DNA of 64,000 bases from an uncultured Clostridia bacterium (GTDB lineage: Bacteria; Bacillota; Clostridia; Christensenellales; Borkfalkiaceae): NCBI GenBank assembly GCA_944368775.1, contig CALVXB010000004.1:97990-161989 (forward strand), in the 5' to 3' direction. Numbering within the stretch: the first letter of the stretch is position 1; each line of letters begins with the position of its first letter. The notes under the pieces were generated by a model that worked only from the letters and a program-made list of their open reading frames with translations, was not told the origin of the DNA and made no database searches. A program made the translations under genes and the position numbers. Below are positions 59,547 to 64,000 of this stretch, in pieces.

Positions 59547-60332
59547 ATGTTTATAGACTCTCACGCACACCTCAACTACGAGGACAAATACAAGGATACG
59601 GGCGAACTGCTGGCGGACATCCGCGCGGCGGGCGTCGGCATGGTCGTCAACGTGGGCTGGAATTACGAATCCTCCGCGCTGGCGGCGCGGCAGGCGCTAT
59701 CGCACCGCGGGCTGTTTTTTGCCGCGGGGCTGCACCCCTCCAACCTCGCCGACTTTGCCGAGGGCGACTTTGCGCGCATGGCGGGCCTGCTTTCCGCGCC
59801 CAAGGGGGTCGCCGTCGGGGAGATCGGGCTGGACTACCACTACGAGGGCACGGACGAGGGGGCGCAGCGGCGCGCCTTTGCCGCGCAGCTCGAGCTTGCA
59901 GACGCGCTCGGCCTGCCCGTGATCATTCACAGCCGCGACGCGGCGGCGGACACGCTGCGCATTTTGCGCGACAACCGCGAAAAGCTGCACAACGGCGGGG
60001 TGATGCACTGCTTTTCGGGCAGCCCCGAGACGGCGAAGGAGTACTTAAAGCTGGGACTGTACATCTCCTTTGCGGGGCCGGTGACATTTAAGAACGCGCG
60101 TCGGCTGGACGAGGTCGCCAAGATGGTGCCCGCCGACCGCATCCTTGCCGAAACGGACTCGCCCTACCTCGCGCCCGAACCGCTGCGCGGCACGCTGAAC
60201 ACGCCCGCGAACGTGGTCAAGGTGTATGAAAAGCTCGCGCTTTTGCGCGGCGAGCCGCTCGAGGCGCTGTGCGAACAGATCGAACAAAACGCGCGCACGC
60301 TGTTTACCAAGCTGCGCGGGGAGACGCTGTAA
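59547..60332 (+). CDS. tatD: TatD-family metal-dependent hydrolase
   Basis: 261 residues, TIM barrel. Metal ligands are visible: DSHAHLNYE near the N-terminus, GEIGLDYHY, VIIHSRDA and ETDSPYLAPEP. TatD proteins are 3'-5' exonucleases or D-aminoacyl-tRNA deacylase-like hydrolases. First gene of an operon with a TatD-linked radical SAM protein (3 bp) and rsmA. Confidence 0.94.
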   Translation: MFIDSHAHLNYEDKYKDTGELLADIRAAGVGMVVNVGWNYESSALAARQALSHRGLFFAAGLHPSNLADFAEGDFARMAGLLSAPKGVAVGEIGLDYHYEGTDEGAQRRAFAAQLELADALGLPVIIHSRDAAADTLRILRDNREKLHNGGVMHCFSGSPETAKEYLKLGLYISFAGPVTFKNARRLDEVAKMVPADRILAETDSPYLAPEPLRGTLNTPANVVKVYEKLALLRGEPLEALCEQIEQNARTLFTKLRGETL

Positions 60333-60335
60333 ATA

Positions 60336-60938
60336 ATGGAACGCTACGAAAATTTCACCTACGAATTGGACAAAAACCTGTACATCAACCTGACCAGCCG
60401 CTGCACCAACGACTGCACCTTTTGCGTGCGCAACGAAAAGGCAGACTACTTCGGCCACAAGCTGTGGCTGGCGCGCGAGCCGCGCGCGGAGGAAGTGATC
60501 GCGCGGCTGCCCGCGGACATCGGCAAATACCGCGAGTACGTATTTTGCGGCTTCGGCGAGCCGACCATCCGCTTAGACGCGCTGCTCGCCGTGGCGAAGG
60601 AGATCAAGGCGCGCGGCGGCGTGACGCGCATCAACACCAACGGCCAGGCCAACCTCATCCACAAGCGGGACGTGACGGCCGAGCTCGCCGGCGCGATCGA
60701 CAAGATCAACGTCAGCCTCAACGAGGCGACGGCGCAGGCGTACGTCGCCCTCTGCCGCCCCGCCTTCGGCGAAGCCGCCTTTACGGGGCTGCAAGAATTT
60801 GCCAAAAAGTGCGCCGAGCGGGGCATCGACACCTGGTTTTCGGTCGTCGATATCATCGGGGAGGAGAAGATCGCCGCCTGCCGCGAGATCGCCGCCCGCG
60901 CGGGGGTCTCATTAAGAGTTCGCGCATATATAGAGTAA
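60336..60938 (+). CDS. TatD-associated radical SAM protein
   Basis: 200 residues. The radical SAM cluster motif is CTNDCTFC (Cys-x3-Cys-x2-Cys, about residues 23-30). GFGEPTIRLD and NTNGQANLIHKR are further family blocks. This family is linked to tatD in many Clostridia and its reaction is unknown. The stop is directly followed by a lone repeat palindrome (copy 9). Confidence 0.92.
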   Translation: MERYENFTYELDKNLYINLTSRCTNDCTFCVRNEKADYFGHKLWLAREPRAEEVIARLPADIGKYREYVFCGFGEPTIRLDALLAVAKEIKARGGVTRINTNGQANLIHKRDVTAELAGAIDKINVSLNEATAQAYVALCRPAFGEAAFTGLQEFAKKCAERGIDTWFSVVDIIGEEKIAACREIAARAGVSLRVRAYIE

Positions 60939-60940
60939 TG

Positions 60941-60980
60941 TTCACAAAATTTCTTTTGAGCTGACAAAAGAAATTTCGCG
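60941..60980 (+). repeat. Modular hairpin repeat, copy 9 (first palindrome only)
   Basis: AAATTTCTTTT-GAGCTGAC-AAAAGAAATTT (60947-60976), almost identical to the start of copy 1, fills the gap between the radical SAM stop and rsmA. Its end cgcgagg supplies part of the rsmA ribosome-binding site. Confidence 0.88.
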
Positions 60981-60993
60981 AGGAAGTTTTTCC

Positions 60994-61830
60994 ATGGATA
61001 TTCGCACCATACTGCAAAAACACGGATTTTCCTTCAAAAAACAGTTCGGGCAGAATTTTATCACGGACACGAACCTGCTCGACTCCATTGCAGAGCTTGC
61101 GGGCATCGACGAAAACGCGACGGTGCTCGAGATCGGCTGCGGGGCGGGCACGCTGACGCGCGCGCTGGCGAAGCGGGCGGGGCGGGTCATCGCCTACGAG
61201 ATCGACGCCAAGCTGCAGCCCGTTCTCGCCGAGACGCTGGCGGGGCTTGACAACGTGGAGGTCGTGTTCCGCGACTTTGCGCGCGAGGACATGGCAAAGC
61301 TGGAAGAGGCGCTGCCCCCCTACGCCGTCGTCGCCAATCTGCCCTACTACATCACGACGCCGCTGGTGACGAAGTTCCTCGACGACGCAAAAAAGGTGCT
61401 GTCGCTGACCGTGATGGTGCAGGACGACGTTGCCCGCCGCTTTTGCGCGCAGCCGGGCACGGCAGACTACGGCGCGATCACCGCGGCCATCGCGCGGCGG
61501 GCGGACGCGAAGATCGTAAAACTCGTGCCGCGGCGGATGTTTTACCCCGTGCCCAACGTGGACAGCGCGGTGGTGCAGCTCAACTTTGTCGAGGGGCGCA
61601 TCCCCGTGCGCGACGCCAAACTGTACCGCGCGACCGTGCGCGCGGCCTTCCTCTCCCGCCGCAAGACGCTGGAAAACAACCTGATGCAGGCCTTTCAGCT
61701 GCCGCGCGAGCGGGCGCAGGCGGTGCTGCAAGCGGCGGGCGTGCCCGAAAAGGCGCGCGGCGAGACGCTTTCGCCCGAGCAGCTGGCAAAACTTGCCGAC
61801 CTGCTGTGCGACGTTCAACAGACAAAATAG
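60994..61830 (+). CDS. rsmA: 16S rRNA dimethyladenosine transferase
   Basis: 278 residues, starting with FKKQFGQNFITD. The SAM motif is VLEIGCGAGTLTRAL, and the catalytic NLPYYITTPLV motif follows. RsmA dimethylates A1518 and A1519 of 16S rRNA. tatD-(rnmV)-rsmA is a usual neighbourhood; here the radical SAM gene replaces rnmV. A terminator follows at 61835. Confidence 0.97.
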   Translation: MDIRTILQKHGFSFKKQFGQNFITDTNLLDSIAELAGIDENATVLEIGCGAGTLTRALAKRAGRVIAYEIDAKLQPVLAETLAGLDNVEVVFRDFAREDMAKLEEALPPYAVVANLPYYITTPLVTKFLDDAKKVLSLTVMVQDDVARRFCAQPGTADYGAITAAIARRADAKIVKLVPRRMFYPVPNVDSAVVQLNFVEGRIPVRDAKLYRATVRAAFLSRRKTLENNLMQAFQLPRERAQAVLQAAGVPEKARGETLSPEQLAKLADLLCDVQQTK

Positions 61831-61834
61831 CCGA

Positions 61835-61858
61835 AGCGGCCGACTTGGCCGCTTTTTT
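61835..61858 (+). terminator. Terminator of the tatD-rsmA operon
   Basis: AGCGGCC-gactt-GGCCGCT followed by TTTTT. Confidence 0.9.
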
Positions 61859-61973
61859 GTTTGCGCGGCGCGCCGCTTATTTTTTTTGAACTTGTCCGCG
61901 CGGGGGCGGTTTTTTCTTCCTTCCCTAAAAAACATATACGCGCAAGCGGCGGCATAAGATAGAGCGGACTGCT

Positions 61974-62675
61974 ATGAACGTACTGTTTTTGCTGCTGTTT
62001 GTGCCGGCGGCGGCGCTGACCGCGCTGCGCGCGCCCGACGAATTTTTGCCCGCGCTGCTCGCGGGGGCGGGCAAGGCGGTGACGCTGTGCCTGACGCTCG
62101 CCGCCGTGTACGCGGTGTGGATGGGCTTTATGCAGGTGGCGCAGGACGCGGGCGCGGTGCGGCTGCTCTCGCGCGGGATGCGGCCGCTGACCCGCCGCCT
62201 GTTCAAAACCGATGACCCCGCCGCGCTGGACGCCGCCGCCCTGTGCATGACCGCCAACTTTTTGGGGATGGGCAGCGCCGCCACCCCCGCGGGCCTGAAC
62301 GCGATGCGCCTTTTGGGGCGCGCCGAGCGGCCGGGCTACGCGCGCGCCATGCTGTTTGCCGTCAACTGCGCGGGGGTGCAGCTGCTGCCGACGACGGCGC
62401 TCGCCGTGCGCATGCAGGCGGGCTCTGCCGCCCCGTACGACGTGGTGCTGCCCGCGCTGCTCGCCGAGTGCGCGGCGCTGCTCGTCGGCGCGGCGCTCGT
62501 GTGGCTATTTTATCTGCCGCCCTTGGAAGCGCTCGCACGCAACGCCACGCGAAAGCGCGGGAACGAACGCGCCCAAGGGCCCGCCCGCGGCGAAAAAGGC
62601 AGGCAAAGCGGCGCGCGCCGGCTTTTGCGCAAGAACGGGCGGGGCGCGAAGCGGAGAACAAAACGATGCAGGTAG
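61974..62675 (+). CDS. spmA: SpmA spore maturation protein
   Basis: 233 residues with five or so membrane helices and the nucleoside-recognition (Gate) domain (ANFLGMGSAATPAGLNAM). SpmA and SpmB are needed for normal spore core dehydration. A basic Lys/Arg-rich tail of about 45 residues is added at the C-terminus. The ribosome-binding site is weak; no clear sigma-G promoter is seen. It overlaps spmB by 10 bp. Confidence 0.92.
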   Translation: MNVLFLLLFVPAAALTALRAPDEFLPALLAGAGKAVTLCLTLAAVYAVWMGFMQVAQDAGAVRLLSRGMRPLTRRLFKTDDPAALDAAALCMTANFLGMGSAATPAGLNAMRLLGRAERPGYARAMLFAVNCAGVQLLPTTALAVRMQAGSAAPYDVVLPALLAECAALLVGAALVWLFYLPPLEALARNATRKRGNERAQGPARGEKGRQSGARRLLRKNGRGAKRRTKRCR

Positions 62676-63172
62676 CGGCGCTGCTCGTTCCGCTGCTGTT
62701 TTTGGCGGTGTTTATTTTTGCGGCGGCGCGGCGGGTGAAGGTGTACGACAGCTTTGCGACGGGCGCGGCGGGGGCGCTGCCGCTGTTAAAAAATCTGTTC
62801 CCCTACATCGCCGCCGTGCTGGTGCTGACCGAACTGTTCGAGGCGAGCGGGCTTTCGGCCGCGCTGCAGCGGGCGCTCTCCCCCGCCTTTGCGGCGCTGG
62901 GCGTGCCGCCCGAGATCGCCCCGCTGGTGCTGGTCAAGCCTTTTTCTGGCAGCGGGGCGACGGCGCTGCTCGCCGATTTGTGCGCGCGGTTCGGGGCGGA
63001 CTCGTACATCGCCCGCTGCGCCTGCGCGGTGTACGCCGCGGGCGACACGGTGTTTTACCTATCCGCCGTGTGGTACGCGGGCGCGCCCCGCCCGCTGCGG
63101 CCCGTCGCCGCCTCGTGCGCGGCCAACCTCATCGCCGCTGTCCTCGCCTGTCTACTCTGCCAAGTGCTGTAG
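62666..63172 (+). CDS. spmB: SpmB spore maturation protein
   Basis: 168 residues, a Gate-domain membrane protein. KPFSGSGATALLADLCARFG and DTVFYLSAVWYAG are typical of SpmB. It pairs with SpmA; the two reading frames overlap. Repeat copy 10 begins directly after its stop and supplies a possible terminator hairpin. Confidence 0.93.
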   Translation: MQVAALLVPLLFLAVFIFAAARRVKVYDSFATGAAGALPLLKNLFPYIAAVLVLTELFEASGLSAALQRALSPAFAALGVPPEIAPLVLVKPFSGSGATALLADLCARFGADSYIARCACAVYAAGDTVFYLSAVWYAGAPRPLRPVAASCAANLIAAVLACLLCQVL

Positions 63173-63420
63173 GGCTCGCGAAATTTGTTTCGAGCTGACG
63201 AAACAAATTTCTGCGATTTGAGAGACAACCCGCTGCTCGCAGCTATTGCTGCTCGGCAGCGGCGTTTTCTCTCTTTGCGCGACGATTAAGGGCACGCCAT
63301 TAAGAAGTCGCGCAAATTCACTCTTTCCGCAAAAGCGCTCACGCGCAAATTGGGGGCGCTGCATCAAAAGTGTGATTTTGACTTGCGCGAGTATTTTAAA
63401 AAATAGGGCTCTGCCCTCTG
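63173..63420 (+). repeat. Modular hairpin repeat, copy 10
   Basis: Palindrome GAAATTTGTTTC-GAGCTGAC-GAAACAAATTTC (63180-63211), CCGCTG-CAGC/GCTG-CAGCGG hairpin with GTTTTCTCTC, gcgcgac/gtcgcgc around aagggcacgcc, and an aaattcactctttccgcaaa block. It ends with the caaaagtgtgattttg hairpin and gcgcgagtatttt. Confidence 0.9.
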
Positions 63421-63625
63421 CCGCGCGCCTCGCCCTCCGCAATTTGTGAAAAATTTACACGCGAGCTGTGCTGCGGCCGCTGCCCCGCTTTAACGTGATA
63501 AATTCAAACAAGAAAAGCCCCCGCCCGCCGTTATTCGCCATAAATCGTGTGAATATGACAATTATAAACAAAATTTGTTGAAAAATATTATCTTAAAAAA
63601 ATTTAAAAAAACCGATTTTTTTTGC

Positions 63626-63654
63626 TTTACTTTTTTCGGCGTATTATATATAAT
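63626..63654 (+). promoter_or_regulatory. Promoter of candidate small RNA
   Basis: TTTACT (63626-63631), 17-nt spacer, TATAAT (63649-63654), preceded by A/T-rich DNA. Confidence 0.65.
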
Positions 63655-63660
63655 ATGAGC

Positions 63661-63778
63661 GTAATCAAACGAAACGCGCGATGCTTCCGTTTGGTTACTC
63701 AAACAGCTCATCATTTTCCCCCTTATCATATATGGATCGGGCACAGAACCGCAAGGCTCTGTGCCCGGTTCATTTTTT
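63661..63778 (+). ncRNA. Candidate small RNA (about 118 nt)
   Basis: It starts at the predicted initiation site with hairpin GTAATCAAACG / CGTTTGGTTAC (63661-63671/63688-63698). A pyrimidine-rich single-stranded stretch follows, then the terminator stem CGGGCACAGA/TCTGTGCCCG (63738-63767) with six T. No ORF of note. No downstream gene is visible, so an attenuator is less likely than an independent RNA. Confidence 0.55.
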
Positions 63779-63851
63779 GCCGAAAAGAGCGGGGGCCCGT
63801 GCGCGGGGAGACGAGCGCGGGGGGACAAGAGCGGGCAACCAACAGCGGCGC

Positions 63852-64000
63852 GCCCGCCACCAAGCGCGCGGGGCGCAGCCGGCCGCCCGAAAGAACGCGG
63901 GGGCCCGCCACCGAGCGCGGGGCGCGCAGCCGGCCGCCCGAAAGAACGCGGGGGCCCGCCACCGAGCGCGGGGCGCGCAGCCGGCCGCCCGAAAGAACGC
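63852..64000. repeat. 51-bp tandem repeat running off the window end
   Basis: gcccgccacc(a/g)agcgcg starts at 63852, 63903 and 63954 (period 51). Three copies are visible, the last cut by the window edge. There are no unique spacers, so it is not a CRISPR array. The minus strand is open through it (Arg/Pro/Gly-rich), but no start or ribosome-binding site supports a gene. Confidence 0.85.

Noticed and set aside
63852..64000. CRISPR array
   Set aside because: The units are continuous 51-bp copies without unique spacers, and no cas gene is present.

Overview
The window is chromosomal DNA from an endospore-forming bacterium of the Bacillota, most likely a high-G+C member of the Clostridia. Evidence for sporulation is direct: spoIIE, a gerKA-gerKB-gerKC germinant receptor operon, spoIIR-sleB-ypeB and spmA-spmB. 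A four-subunit 2-oxoacid:ferredoxin oxidoreductase, a K+-type membrane pyrophosphatase and FabK fit an anaerobe of this class. Coding DNA is very G+C- and Ala-rich. I found no rRNA, tRNA, CRISPR array, prophage or transposase.

Layout. 1-6.1 kb: partial vanW-like gene, recF (minus) and dnaA-mnmG (plus), with the recF and dnaA promoters facing each other. 6.6-13.3 kb: spoIIE and the gerK operon. 13.5-16.3 kb: an alpha/beta hydrolase and a 1-kb stretch bounded by a strong promoter and terminator, read here as a candidate long RNA. 16.3-19.1 kb: the oxidoreductase operon. 19.6-24 kb: a small membrane protein and a giant Cys-rich lipoprotein of markedly lower G+C. 24.3-35.5 kb: degV, the fatty-acid operon fabH-acpP-fabK-fabD-fabG-fabF-accB-accC-accD-accA, and a separate secB-like/fabZ pair. 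35.6-38.5 kb: spoIIR-sleB-ypeB. 39-48.7 kb: a DUF2156-GNAT fusion, hppA, rplU-rpmA, tilS-hpt, clcA and ybaK. 48.9-53.7 kb: a glm operon (GlmU-type acetyltransferase lacking the uridylyltransferase half, glmM, glmS) with a duplicated glmS start. 54.1-55 kb: a second candidate long RNA. 55-63.2 kb: a HEPN-CBS protein, HNH protein, TIGR04076 protein, CDF transporter, a 44-residue protein divergent from an XRE regulator, tatD-radical SAM-rsmA and spmA-spmB. The last 0.8 kb holds a candidate small RNA and a 51-bp tandem repeat.

The most unusual feature is a family of at least ten modular intergenic repeats (about 40 to 530 bp). They are built from ordered hairpin modules whose stems vary in a compensatory way, and they often abut stop codons or promoters. 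In mnmG the repeat supplies the last codons and the stop, and upstream of tatD and rsmA it supplies the leader. The two candidate long RNAs have near-identical UP-element/extended -10 promoters, suggesting that they are highly expressed.

Promoters were read by eye as -35/-10 pairs, mostly with 17-nt spacing. Protein functions come from family recognition without database searches.
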